Part shown: positions 8,792 through 17,610 of the stretch, piece after piece
Position numbering within the stretch: the first letter of the stretch is position 1
Layout: every line of letters starts with the position of its first letter
Source: Pseudomonadota bacterium
GTDB taxonomy: Bacteria; Pseudomonadota; Alphaproteobacteria; G022571365
NCBI GenBank assembly: GCA_022571365.1
Contig: JACZXZ010000019.1
Location: 1-34,324, forward strand
DNA: 34,324 nt
Direction of reading: 5' to 3'
Notes under the pieces: generated by a model
The model's database searches: none
The model's input: the letters and a program-made list of their open reading frames with translations, nothing else
What the model was told of the DNA's origin: nothing
Program-made: the position numbers and the translations under genes

Positions 8792-9211
8792 TCAGCTTCG
8801 TTCAATCAGTTCGATCTTGTACCCATCCGGGTCCTCAATGAAGGCGATGACGCTGCCACCGTGCTTCATCGGGCCGGGTGGACGCGGGATCTCGACCCCC
8901 TCCTTTGCCAGTCGCTCGCAGGTGCCGTAAATGTCGGGCGCGGCGAGCGCAAGGTGGCCGAAGCCGGTGCCCAGATCGTAGGGCTCCTTCTGGTCCCAGT
9001 TGTAGGTCAGCTCGACCACGGTGTGATCCTTCTCGTCGCCGTAACCGACGAAGGCAAGGGTGAACCTGCCGCTGGGGTAATCCTTGCGACGCAACAGTTT
9101 CATCCCGAGGTGGCGGGTGTAGAAGTCGATCGACCTGTCAAGGTCGCGAACGCGGATCATGGTGTGGAGCAAGCGGAAAGGATTCTTCGATACCCCGCTG
9201 CCTTCGGTCAT
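8792..9211 (-). CDS. gloA: Lactoylglutathione lyase (glyoxalase I)
   Basis: 139 residues of the vicinal-oxygen-chelate fold. The enzyme converts the hemithioacetal of methylglyoxal and glutathione to S-lactoylglutathione. Metal ligands expected for the family are present: His16 (LLHTMIRV), Glu67 (VVELTYN), His86 (FGHLAL) and Glu134 (YKIELIE). Its ATG overlaps the lpxB stop in an ATGA motif, and GGGAG lies 8 bases upstream inside lpxB, so translation is probably coupled to the lipid A genes. It is the last gene of that run and faces the small membrane gene after gltA tail to tail. Confidence 0.93.
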   Translation of the reverse strand: MTEGSGVSKNPFRLLHTMIRVRDLDRSIDFYTRHLGMKLLRRKDYPSGRFTLAFVGYGDEKDHTVVELTYNWDQKEPYDLGTGFGHLALAAPDIYGTCERLAKEGVEIPRPPGPMKHGGSVIAFIEDPDGYKIELIERS

Positions 9212-10455
9212 GGTTGTGCTCCCGGGCCATGGTTGGACATCGCCGGCGCGGAAGCGGCATTGGCGATGATCTCGAGGATGGCCTCGGCCGCGCGGTTGCT
9301 CGGCGGCGGACCGCCGAGGCCGAGCCGACCCATGGCCTCGCGGCCGCCCTCGATCTGTCTTTGGCGCGCCTCGGGATCCGCCAGCAGGCGGCCCACGGCC
9401 TCGGCAAGCTGCGCGCCCCGGCAGTTTTCCTGAAGGAGCTCCGGGATGAGCGGCCGATCGAGGATCAAATTGATCAGGTTGATATATTTTACCCGGATCT
9501 GAAGGCGCAGCCACCAGCCCGTGAGCACGCTCAGTTTATAGGCGACCACCATAGGCACGCCGGCAAGGGCAAGCTCTAAAGCGGCCGTGCCCGAAGCGGC
9601 AAGCGCCGCGTCCGAGGCCGCGAAGGCGTCATACTTCCCGGTCCGGTCGCGGACGACCGTGGTTGGAACCGGCCAGGTGGCCGTGGCGGCGGCGACCTCT
9701 TCGGCCACGGCCGCAACCGTGGGAACGGCGGCGTGCAGATCGGGGAAACGCGCGGCCAGAAGCCCCACGGCCTCGCGGAAAATCGGCAGCAGACGCGCGG
9801 TCTCCCCGTGGCGGCTTCCCGGCAGCACGCACAGCACGGTCGCATCCCGGCCAATCCCGTGGCGGTCGCGAAAGGCCGGCCCGTTGCCCTGGTCGGCGCC
9901 CTCCTCAACGACGGGATGGCCGACAAAGCTGCAGGGCAGGCCGACGGCCTCGAAATAGGGCGGCTCGAAGGGCAGCAGCACCAGCAGATGGTCCAGAAAA
10001 GCGGCGATTTTCCGCGCCCGGCCGGGACGATAGGCCCATACCGTAGGCGCCACCAGGTGGATCCTGAGCGGCCGCGGAGGCTTCAAGCGCTGGACGACCC
10101 GGAAGGCGAAGCCGGGAACATCGATGGTCACCACGGCGACCGGCCGCATTGCCGCGACCGCCCCGACGCACTGCGAAACCCGGCGGAAGATGGCCGCGGC
10201 GCGCGGCAGCACCTCGGTCCAGCCGAACAGCGACAGCTCCTCCATGGGAAACAGGCTGTCGAGCCCCTCGCCCGCCATGCGCTCGCCGCCCACACCGGCG
10301 AAGCGGATGGCGCCGGCGGACTGTCGTTTGAGGGCGGCCATCAGCCGCGCCCCCAACATGTCGCCCGAGGGCTCGCCGGCGATGAGGAAAATCAGGTTGT
10401 CGCGCCCCCCGGTAGCGCCGGCGACAGGCCCGGCGCTGCTCCGGATCAGGTTCAC
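9208..10455 (-). CDS. lpxB: Lipid A disaccharide synthase
   Basis: 415 residues of a GT19 glycosyltransferase. It joins UDP-2,3-diacylglucosamine and 2,3-diacylglucosamine-1-phosphate to the lipid A disaccharide at the cytoplasmic face of the inner membrane. Recognised from FLIAGEPSGDMLGARLM near the N-terminus and LILDRPLIPELLQ in the C-terminal half. It starts with GTG in a GTGA overlap with the lpxI stop and ends in an ATGA overlap with gloA. It is somewhat longer than the usual 380-395 residues because of an N-terminal lead of about 20 residues and a C-terminal tail. The true start could be nearer the conserved LIFLIAGE. Confidence 0.95.
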   Translation of the reverse strand: MNLIRSSAGPVAGATGGRDNLIFLIAGEPSGDMLGARLMAALKRQSAGAIRFAGVGGERMAGEGLDSLFPMEELSLFGWTEVLPRAAAIFRRVSQCVGAVAAMRPVAVVTIDVPGFAFRVVQRLKPPRPLRIHLVAPTVWAYRPGRARKIAAFLDHLLVLLPFEPPYFEAVGLPCSFVGHPVVEEGADQGNGPAFRDRHGIGRDATVLCVLPGSRHGETARLLPIFREAVGLLAARFPDLHAAVPTVAAVAEEVAAATATWPVPTTVVRDRTGKYDAFAASDAALAASGTAALELALAGVPMVVAYKLSVLTGWWLRLQIRVKYINLINLILDRPLIPELLQENCRGAQLAEAVGRLLADPEARQRQIEGGREAMGRLGLGGPPPSNRAAEAILEIIANAASAPAMSNHGPGAQP

Positions 10456-11267
10456 CCCGACACCGCGACACCGACCACGAAGAGTCCCGCCTCATCGGCG
10501 GCTTCAACCACCTTGGCCCGATCGATGACCAGCGACTCGCCGGCCTCCACGGCGATGCCGTCCAGGCCCGCCTGGGCGGCGGCCTTGACCGTATCGACGC
10601 CAATGGTCGGCAAATCGACGCGGCGCTCCTGTTTCGGCTTCTTGACCTTGACCAAAACGCCCCCGGATCCTTCCAGGCCGCCGCAACGGCGGATAAGCGC
10701 GTCGGTGCCTTCGGCCGCCTCGACGCCGAGCACGACGCCCTGCCGCACGACGACCGCATGGCCGACGTCGAGCCGGCCCAAGGCCGCGGCGACATCGACA
10801 CCGTGTTCGATGTCGAGCCGCGCTTGGTCGTCCGGCGCGATGCGGCCGTACACGCCCGCCGGCGCCAGGAAGTCCGCGACGATGCTGTCGGGACCGACGA
10901 CGTGAAAGCCTTCGTCCTCCAGCTCCGCGACCACCGTCGAGAGCAACCCGTCGTCGCCGAACGCCGCCCGGCCCAGCCTGGTGAAAAGCCGCACCGCCCG
11001 TCGGTCGGGCCTGAGCGCGCTCAAGGTCGGGCGCTTGAACCGGCCGGCCAACACCAGCTCTTCGACTCCGGCCTCCTTGAGCAGCTTCAGGCCCTTGCCC
11101 GCGGCGCCCAGGCGGACCCAGGCATGGGGTGCATCGGCAATGGCCCCGGCCTCGGTGTGGCCCTCGAAGGCGAGGACGAAAAACGCGCGCCCGGTGGCGC
11201 GGCATGTGGCGATGAGCCGGGCGGGCAGCTCCCCGCCGCCCGCAAGAATGCCGAGTTTAGGCGGCAT
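10452..11267 (-). CDS. lpxI: UDP-2,3-diacylglucosamine pyrophosphatase LpxI
   Basis: 271 residues of the LpxI (DUF1009) family, which replaces LpxH in most alphaproteobacteria. It hydrolyses UDP-2,3-diacylglucosamine to 2,3-diacylglucosamine-1-phosphate, the step before LpxB. The N-terminal LGILAGGGELPARL and the C-terminal block RVDLPTIGVDTV followed by GLDGIAVEAGESL are characteristic. The ATG lies within the last 11 bases of lpxA, and the stop overlaps the lpxB GTG. Position between lpxA and lpxB fits the pathway order. Confidence 0.94.
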   Translation of the reverse strand: MPPKLGILAGGGELPARLIATCRATGRAFFVLAFEGHTEAGAIADAPHAWVRLGAAGKGLKLLKEAGVEELVLAGRFKRPTLSALRPDRRAVRLFTRLGRAAFGDDGLLSTVVAELEDEGFHVVGPDSIVADFLAPAGVYGRIAPDDQARLDIEHGVDVAAALGRLDVGHAVVVRQGVVLGVEAAEGTDALIRRCGGLEGSGGVLVKVKKPKQERRVDLPTIGVDTVKAAAQAGLDGIAVEAGESLVIDRAKVVEAADEAGLFVVGVAVSG

Positions 11268-12057
11268 GCTCCGCTCTCGGCTGGCACATGGCGCGGGAGG
11301 AGTCGAAGCGGATGAAATTGACGATGTCCATCACCGGCTCGTTATCGCCGAACATGGCTTCGACATCGGCGAGCCGCTCCGCCATGGCGCCCTCCTGGGC
11401 GAACAGCAGGCGATAGGCGGTGCGCAGGGCATGGATGTTCTCGCGCGAAAACCTACGCCGTTTAAGGCCGATGACGTTGAGGCCCGAAAGACGGGCGCGA
11501 TCGCCCATCACCGAGCCATAGGGGATGACATCGTGTTCGACACCGGACATGCCCCCGATCATGGCGTGGTGGCCGACGCGCACGAACTGGTGCACGGCCG
11601 ACAGCCCGCCGAGGATGGCCCAGTCGCCAACCTCGACGTGGCCGGCGAGGGTTGCGTTGTTGGCCATGACCACATGGTTGCCGATCTTGCAATCATGGGC
11701 GACGTGGGCGCCGATCATGAACAGGCCGTTGTTGCCGACCTGGGTGACCATGCCGCCGCCTTCGGTGCCGGGGTTCATGGTCACGTATTCCCGGATCACG
11801 TTGTTGGCCCCGATCACAAGCCGAGAAGCCTCGCCCTTGTACTTGAGGTCCTGGGGTGGGTGACCGATCGAAGCGAAAGGATAGATGCGCGTGTTCGGAC
11901 CGATGATGGTCCGGCCGGCAACCACCACATGGGAGGTCAGGCCGACGCCCTCGCCGAGTTCCACCTCTGGACCGACGATGCAATAGGGGCCGATGGTGAC
12001 TTCCTCACCAAGCTTGGCCCCGGACTCGACGATGGCGGTCGGATGGATGGCGGTCAT
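11257..12057 (-). CDS. lpxA: UDP-N-acetylglucosamine O-acyltransferase
   Basis: 266 residues. It carries out the first lipid A step, acylation of UDP-GlcNAc at the 3-hydroxyl from hydroxyacyl-ACP. Left-handed beta-helix hexapeptide repeats fill about residues 1-190. The catalytic-His motif AHVAHDCKIGNH is present, with His121 the likely base. A helical C-terminal part follows. Its ATG directly abuts the fabZ stop (TGAATG). Confidence 0.97.
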   Translation of the reverse strand: MTAIHPTAIVESGAKLGEEVTIGPYCIVGPEVELGEGVGLTSHVVVAGRTIIGPNTRIYPFASIGHPPQDLKYKGEASRLVIGANNVIREYVTMNPGTEGGGMVTQVGNNGLFMIGAHVAHDCKIGNHVVMANNATLAGHVEVGDWAILGGLSAVHQFVRVGHHAMIGGMSGVEHDVIPYGSVMGDRARLSGLNVIGLKRRRFSRENIHALRTAYRLLFAQEGAMAERLADVEAMFGDNEPVMDIVNFIRFDSSRAMCQPRAEHAA

Positions 12058-12525
12058 TCAATCATCCAATATCATGGCGGTAAAGTTGGACTCCGCCACA
12101 AGGCTTCCGTCGACCTTCGCCTGGGCGCTGAACTTCCACACATTGCCCCGCTTGCGCAGCTTGGTCACATGGACATAGAGCGTGTTGCCGGGAAACACCG
12201 GTCGGCGGAAGCGGCAGCTGTCCACGGACATGAAGTAAACCAGCTTACCCTCGCTTCCGGGGCCCAGGGTGTGCACGACCAGGACCGCCGCGGTCTGCGC
12301 CATTGCCTCGATGATCAGGACCCCGGGCATGACCGGCCGACCAGGGAAATGGCCCTGGAAGAACGGCTCGTTGATGGACAGATTCTTGACGCCGATGGCG
12401 CTGACATCGCTCACCAAGTCGACGACGCGATCGATCATCAGGAACGGGCGGCGATGCGGAATCATTTGCATCACGCGGTTGATGTCGATTTCCGCCACCG
12501 CGTCTTTCGCAGCACGCACTGCCAT
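12058..12525 (-). CDS. fabZ: 3-hydroxyacyl-ACP dehydratase FabZ
   Basis: 155 residues of hot-dog fold. It dehydrates 3-hydroxyacyl-ACP in fatty acid synthesis and so competes with LpxA and LpxD for the same substrate. Catalytic His59 lies in [11 protein letters not shown] and Glu73 in LIIEAMAQ, with the family spacing of 14. It sits 3 bases after lpxD and abuts lpxA. Confidence 0.97.
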   Translation of the reverse strand: MAVRAAKDAVAEIDINRVMQMIPHRRPFLMIDRVVDLVSDVSAIGVKNLSINEPFFQGHFPGRPVMPGVLIIEAMAQTAAVLVVHTLGPGSEGKLVYFMSVDSCRFRRPVFPGNTLYVHVTKLRKRGNVWKFSAQAKVDGSLVAESNFTAMILDD

Positions 12526-12528
12526 TCG

Positions 12529-13551
12529 TCACTCGTCCTTCCGTTTCGCCAGCCGAACCAGGGCTGCCGTCTGGCGAAAGAAATCCCTGATCGGAACGGC
12601 CGGCGCCCCGCACACCGTCGCCCCGGCGGGCACGTCCCGCATCACGCCGCTTTGCGCGGCGATCCGCGCCTCTTTGCCGATATGCAGGTGACCGATCAGA
12701 CCGGCTTGGGCGGCCAACACGACGTTGTCCTCCAGCTTCGTGCTGCCGGCGACACCTGCTTGGGCGACGATCACGCAACCCTGCCCCAGCTGCACGTTGT
12801 GCCCGATTTGCACCAAATTATCAATCATGCAGCCGGGCCCGATGACCGTGTCCGGACCGGTCCCGCGATCGACCGTGCTGTTCGCGCCGATCTCCACGTC
12901 ATCGTGAATGACAACGCGGCCGAGCTGCGGCACCTTGACATGGCCGCCGGCATCCATCGCGAAGCCGAAACCGGGCTGGCCGATGCGCACGCCCGGGTGG
13001 ATCATAACCCGCGCGCCCACCAGGCAATGGCTCAAGGAGGCGCCGGCCCCGACCATGGTGTCCGCGCCCAGCACCACCGACTCGCCGATGACCACGCCGG
13101 GGCCGATGTGGCAACGGGCCCCGAGTTCGGCCCGGGCGCCGATCACGGCGCCTGCCTCGACCCTGCATCCTTCACCTAGGCGAGCGGTCCGCTCGATGAT
13201 CGCTGTTTCGTGAAGACACGGCTCCAGCTCGGCCTTCGGGTAGAACGCCAATGCCACCAAGGCATAGGTCTTATAGGGCTTCTCCGACAACAACAAAGCC
13301 ATGCCGTCAGGCGCCCTGTCGGTGAAATCGGGGTTGACGATGCAAGCGCCGGCCTTGCTGCGCATAAAGGCCTCTACATAGCGCTTGCTGTCGAGAAAGC
13401 TGACCTGGTCGGGCCCTGCGGTCTCCAGCGGCGCCACATCGACGACCACCCGATCGCGGTCCGCGCCCGTCTGGAGCTTCGCCCCGGAGATTTCCGCGAG
13501 TTCAGCAAGGGTTAAAGGTCCGCTGACCGTGAAGAACCGTGGATCGGCCAT
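12529..13551 (-). CDS. lpxD: UDP-3-O-acylglucosamine N-acyltransferase
   Basis: 340 residues. It adds the second acyl chain of lipid A precursors, at the 2-amino group. An N-terminal uridine-binding domain (about 1-100) precedes left-handed beta-helix repeats. The catalytic His is His251 in [13 protein letters not shown]. It follows skp after 3 bases, and fabZ follows it after 3 bases. Confidence 0.97.
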   Translation of the reverse strand: MADPRFFTVSGPLTLAELAEISGAKLQTGADRDRVVVDVAPLETAGPDQVSFLDSKRYVEAFMRSKAGACIVNPDFTDRAPDGMALLLSEKPYKTYALVALAFYPKAELEPCLHETAIIERTARLGEGCRVEAGAVIGARAELGARCHIGPGVVIGESVVLGADTMVGAGASLSHCLVGARVMIHPGVRIGQPGFGFAMDAGGHVKVPQLGRVVIHDDVEIGANSTVDRGTGPDTVIGPGCMIDNLVQIGHNVQLGQGCVIVAQAGVAGSTKLEDNVVLAAQAGLIGHLHIGKEARIAAQSGVMRDVPAGATVCGAPAVPIRDFFRQTAALVRLAKRKDE

Positions 13552-13554
13552 CGC

Positions 13555-14109
13555 CTAATTTTCCGGAAGCGTGACTTTCACCGATGTCACCCGCTCATTC
13601 ACCCGCTCCAGCACCCTCTGGGTGATCTCCATCTCCGGGACCGTTCGTACGCCCTGCGATTTGGGCAGAATAATGTTTATGCCGCTTTCCGCCATCAATT
13701 CGTCAACCACCTCCATCAGCACGGCCTCGACTTGGCGCATGGCTTCCCCGGCCGCCTGATCGAGCTGACGCCGACGCGTCTGAGCCTCACGTTGGACCTC
13801 GGCGGCACGCTGCTGAAGCTCGCGTCGCCGCTCGTTGAACGCCTCCGGGGTCAAGACCGCCTGCTGGTTGGCGAGCTCCTGATCGGCCGCCCTAAGTGCG
13901 TTTTCCTTTTCGGTGATCTCCGACCGGAAGATAGCACCCTTGGCATCCAATTGGGCCAGCACACTCTGCCCCGCCAAAGACTCGTTCACGAGCAACTGCC
14001 AGTCGACCACCGCGATGACAGGGGTCGGGGTCTGCTGGCTCCGGGCCGGGCCGGGGGTAAAGGCCGCCAGTGCGAACACGCAAATCAAGCCTATCGCATG
14101 TCGTTTCAT
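13555..14109 (-). CDS. skp: Periplasmic OmpH/Skp-family chaperone
   Basis: 184 residues from ATG 14109. The N-terminus MKRHAIGLICVFALAAF and the Ala-Arg-Ser-Gln region that follows form a cleavable signal peptide. The rest is mainly charged, glutamine-rich helix (about 55-130), like the tentacle helices of Skp, which hold unfolded outer-membrane proteins on their way to BamA. The start at 14109 is preferred to an in-frame GTG at 14115, because GAGGTGGG lies just before it and overlaps the bamA stop. It lies between bamA and lpxD, the classic position. Confidence 0.92.
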   Translation of the reverse strand: MKRHAIGLICVFALAAFTPGPARSQQTPTPVIAVVDWQLLVNESLAGQSVLAQLDAKGAIFRSEITEKENALRAADQELANQQAVLTPEAFNERRRELQQRAAEVQREAQTRRRQLDQAAGEAMRQVEAVLMEVVDELMAESGINIILPKSQGVRTVPEMEITQRVLERVNERVTSVKVTLPEN

Positions 14110-14117
14110 TCCCACCT

Positions 14118-16391
14118 CTAAAGCCTAGTGCCAAAGGAAAAGCGAACCACCTCTGTCTTATCGAAGGACTCTTTCAGGATCGGCACGCTAAAATCGATCC
14201 GTATCGGGCCGAAAGGCGAGCTCCAGGCAAGACCGGTTCCGATCGAGGCGCGCAGCGATTCCTTCGCGAGTACTCCGGACCCCCGGGAATCACTGTCGCC
14301 GATGCTGCCAAAGTCGGTGAACAGCTTGCCAAGTATCCCGAGTTCTTTGGGCAGACCGATGGGAAAGGTAAGCTCCGTGGTCCCCGCATAGAACCGGTTG
14401 CCGCCCAGGGCGTCGCCGGTTGAGGCGTCCCGTGGGCCGACACCCGCAATTTGGAACCCGCGCAGGCTGCTGCCGCCGAGGAAGAAGCGATCCTGGACGC
14501 GGACGTCTTGTCCAAGGCCGAAGATAAGGCCGGCATCCATCGTAAAGCTAAGCACCCACTCCTCCGCCAACGGGATATAGGTGCCGCCATTCAGCCTGTT
14601 GCGCACGAAGCGGACGCTGCCACCGAGCCCGGCGAACTGGTTGTCAAACCTGATGAAATAGCCCTCCGTGGGATCGAAGCGATTGTCGCGCCGGTCATAG
14701 AGCAGCTCCTGACCGAGCGTCGAGGTGATGCTCGTCCCTTCCTGTTCGCGTATGAAAACGGAGGCCGTTTGATCGATGTTCGTGATCTTGTCCCGCGCCA
14801 ATCTGTATTTGAGCGACTGCCGCAGCGGGTCGACAATCTCGTAGCCCGTCCGTAATGCAAAGCCTAAGGTCCTCTGGGAGAACGAACTTTCGTCGCCGAG
14901 GTCTCGGGTTACCCGGAAAAGATCGACGCCCGCGGACAGGTCGCGATCCAGGAAATAGGGCTCGGTAAAGCTTAGATCGATTTCCTGGGTGCGTTGCGAC
15001 AGGGTGAATTGGGCCTTCAGCTCCTGTCCGCGGCCGAGCAGGTTCGCTTCGCTGATGCCAAAATCACCGATGCCGCCCAGATCGGTCGAAAATCCGGCGC
15101 CGATCGACACCTGGCCGGTCGACTGTTCCCCGACCTCGACGTTGATGACTGTCCTGTCGGGTGCCGAGCCCGGGACGCTGGTCACCTCCACACTCTCGAA
15201 GAATCCCAAGTTGCGGATCCGCGTTTCCGAGCGGCGAAGTTTCGAGGTGCTGAAGGCATCGCCTTCGGCCAACCTGACCTCGCGGCGGATGACTTCGTCC
15301 AGCGTGCGCGTGTTGCCGCTGATGTCGATGCGCTCGACGAAGACGCGCGGCCCCTCCTCGATGTTGAAACTGACGTCGATTGTGAAATCCTCGCGATTCC
15401 GCTGGATCTGGGGTCTGATATCGACGAAGGCATAACCCCGATCGCCAACCTCGTCGGTCAGATTATTGATCGTTTCCTCGACCTGGTCCGCGTCGTACCA
15501 CTCGCCCTCCTCGACCGTCATCAGCGGGCGTAGGGTTTCGGGATCGAGGCCGCGAATCTGGGTGGCCACGTCGACCTTGGCGAAGCGGTAACGTTCGCCC
15601 TCCTCGATGGTGAAGGTCACGAAAAAGTCCTTGCGGTCGGGCGTGAGCTCGGCCACCGCCGACGCCACCCGAAAATCGGCATACCCGTTCGACAGATAGA
15701 ATCTGCGCAAGAGCTCCCTGTCCAGTGACAGCCGGTCGGGATCGTAAGTGTCCTCCACGGTGAGGATGCGCCACCAGCGTGACTCGACCGTGCGAATGAC
15801 GCCACGCAGGCGGCTGTCACTGAAAACCCGGTTGCCGATGAAGCTGATTCGGCGGACCCTGGTGACTGGCCCTTCGTTGATCTCGAACACCAGATCAACC
15901 CGGTTCTGCGGCAACGGTATGACCTTCGGCTCCACGGTCGCGGCGAAGCGGCCGCTGCGCCGGTAGAGATCGAGTATGCGCTTGACGTCATTCTGGACCC
16001 GCGTGCGCGTGTACACGATGCGCGGCCTGAGCTGCACTTCCTGGGCCAGATCTTCGTCCTTGATCCTGCTGTTGCCTTCGAACGCCAGGCGGTTGATGAT
16101 CGGGTTTTCGATCACGCTGACGACGAGCGCGCTGCCTTCCCGCCGGAGCGTGACATCGGTGAAGAGCCCCGTGGCAAACAGATTTTTGAGTGACTGGTCC
16201 AGGCGCTCCGGATCGAACGGGTCGCCGATCCTGACCTTCATGTAGGAGAGGATGGTCTCCCTCTCGATGCGCTGGATGCCCTCGATTCGGATTTCTTCAA
16301 CCGTAGTCACCCCGGCCTGTGCCAGGGCCGGGGTGACTTGCAGGGCTGCGGCCAGACAGACGCCGAGCGCAATTATGGCGATAAAACGCAA
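14118..16391 (-). CDS. bamA: Outer membrane protein assembly factor BamA
   Basis: 757 residues. Signal peptide (about 1-24, ending ALA), five POTRA repeats (about 28-430), then a 16-strand Omp85 barrel with the loop-6 motif SSLRGFQIAG. BamA inserts beta-barrel proteins into the outer membrane. The start codon is TTG at 16391: GGGGGAGG lies 9 bases upstream, the signal peptide begins right there, and no ATG or GTG is suitable. The protein ends in FSFGTRL, with Leu at the place usually held by Phe. GC and codon bias look slightly lower than in neighbours. Confidence 0.96.
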   Translation of the reverse strand: MRFIAIIALGVCLAAALQVTPALAQAGVTTVEEIRIEGIQRIERETILSYMKVRIGDPFDPERLDQSLKNLFATGLFTDVTLRREGSALVVSVIENPIINRLAFEGNSRIKDEDLAQEVQLRPRIVYTRTRVQNDVKRILDLYRRSGRFAATVEPKVIPLPQNRVDLVFEINEGPVTRVRRISFIGNRVFSDSRLRGVIRTVESRWWRILTVEDTYDPDRLSLDRELLRRFYLSNGYADFRVASAVAELTPDRKDFFVTFTIEEGERYRFAKVDVATQIRGLDPETLRPLMTVEEGEWYDADQVEETINNLTDEVGDRGYAFVDIRPQIQRNREDFTIDVSFNIEEGPRVFVERIDISGNTRTLDEVIRREVRLAEGDAFSTSKLRRSETRIRNLGFFESVEVTSVPGSAPDRTVINVEVGEQSTGQVSIGAGFSTDLGGIGDFGISEANLLGRGQELKAQFTLSQRTQEIDLSFTEPYFLDRDLSAGVDLFRVTRDLGDESSFSQRTLGFALRTGYEIVDPLRQSLKYRLARDKITNIDQTASVFIREQEGTSITSTLGQELLYDRRDNRFDPTEGYFIRFDNQFAGLGGSVRFVRNRLNGGTYIPLAEEWVLSFTMDAGLIFGLGQDVRVQDRFFLGGSSLRGFQIAGVGPRDASTGDALGGNRFYAGTTELTFPIGLPKELGILGKLFTDFGSIGDSDSRGSGVLAKESLRASIGTGLAWSSPFGPIRIDFSVPILKESFDKTEVVRFSFGTRL

Positions 16392-16424
16392 CGAGGTGTT
16401 CCTCCCCCGCGAGATTGCTTTCAG

Positions 16425-17588
16425 CTAACCCGCCCCGAGAAGATCCACCACCCCCAGGTGGACGAGATCGTTCCACGTGGCGAACAGCATGAGAACCAAT
16501 ACCAGAGCGAGCCCGATCCGGAAACCATATTCCTGGGCCCGCTCGCCGAGGGGCTTTCCGCGGACCGCCTCGATGGCGTAGAACAAAAGATGACCGCCAT
16601 CCAGAATGGGGATGGGGAACAGGTTGACCAGCCCCAGAATGACCGACAGCCAGCCTATGAAGAAGACGATGCTCTCGATGCCGCCCTCGGCCACCTGACC
16701 CGATAGCTGGGCGATGCCGAGCGGTCCGCGCAGCTCCTTCGTGGTCCGCGTGCCGGCGATCATCTGGCCCACGGCCTTCAACGTCATGGCGCTGAAATTG
16801 AACGTAGTCTCGGCCGCCCGCCACACGGCGGTGAAGGGATCGTGGCGCACGTAGCTGAAGCCGCTGCTGCGGATACCGAGCTGCCCGACTGTGTACTTGT
16901 TGCCGAAACGGTCGGTCCGCTCGATCACTTTCGGGGTCGCGAACAGCGTAACCTCCGCCGTGGCCCTCTCGACCACGATCGTGAGAGGCTCGCCCAGGCC
17001 GAGCTGGACGATCTGTTGGATGTCCTCGAACCGTTCGATCCCCCGGCCGTTCATGGAAAGGATTCTGTCGCCCGGTTGGAGACCCCCTGCCGCCGCGGCG
17101 CTGCCCTCCTCCACCTCGCCGACAACGGGCGCCGAGAAGGGTTGGCCCACGGTGGAGAACAGGCCTGCAAAAAGCACGATTGCCAGGAGGAAGTTGGCGA
17201 GTGGACCGGCGAGTACGATGGCGGTACGCTGGCCCAATCGCTTGTGCAGGAAGGAGACTTTCTGCTCCTCGAGCGTCAGCGGACGGCCCTTGCCATCCGG
17301 CGTGCTGATGACGTTGCTGTCGCCGAACATCTTCACATAGCCGCCAAAGGGAAGCAGGCCGATTTTCCAGCGGGTGCCGGCGCGGTCTTTCCAGCTGAAC
17401 AGGGTCGGGCCAAAACATAGGGAGAAAACCTCGATCCTGACCCCGTTGCGCCGGGCGACCAGGTAATGGCCCATCTCATGGAAGAAAACCACCACCGTCA
17501 GGATGACCAGGAACGGGACGGCGTAATTTAAGTAGGCGCCGTACCAGAGGTAAGTAATTATCGTCCCCGCGCCGTCGAGCAGATCCAT
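16425..17588 (-). CDS. rseP: RIP metalloprotease RseP (site-2 protease)
   Basis: 387-residue inner-membrane zinc protease. HEMGH at residues 37-41 lies in the first membrane helix (VVVFFHEMGHYLVARRNGV), a PDZ domain follows in the middle, and the second active-site motif NLFPIPILDGGHL is near residue 329. The family cleaves anti-sigma factors and remnant signal peptides within the membrane. One PDZ domain is evident. Located 22 bases after dxr and 33 bases before bamA, as in many Gram-negative bacteria. Confidence 0.96.
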   Translation of the reverse strand: MDLLDGAGTIITYLWYGAYLNYAVPFLVILTVVVFFHEMGHYLVARRNGVRIEVFSLCFGPTLFSWKDRAGTRWKIGLLPFGGYVKMFGDSNVISTPDGKGRPLTLEEQKVSFLHKRLGQRTAIVLAGPLANFLLAIVLFAGLFSTVGQPFSAPVVGEVEEGSAAAAGGLQPGDRILSMNGRGIERFEDIQQIVQLGLGEPLTIVVERATAEVTLFATPKVIERTDRFGNKYTVGQLGIRSSGFSYVRHDPFTAVWRAAETTFNFSAMTLKAVGQMIAGTRTTKELRGPLGIAQLSGQVAEGGIESIVFFIGWLSVILGLVNLFPIPILDGGHLLFYAIEAVRGKPLGERAQEYGFRIGLALVLVLMLFATWNDLVHLGVVDLLGAG

Positions 17589-17610
17589 TGCGACGATCCC
17601 AAACTTCTCG

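Noticed and set aside
10981-13179. A 732-codon open frame on the plus strand
   Set aside because: It runs antisense across lpxI, lpxA, fabZ and lpxD, all of which are convincing genes. Its His/Asp/Gly-rich composition is that of a shadow frame.
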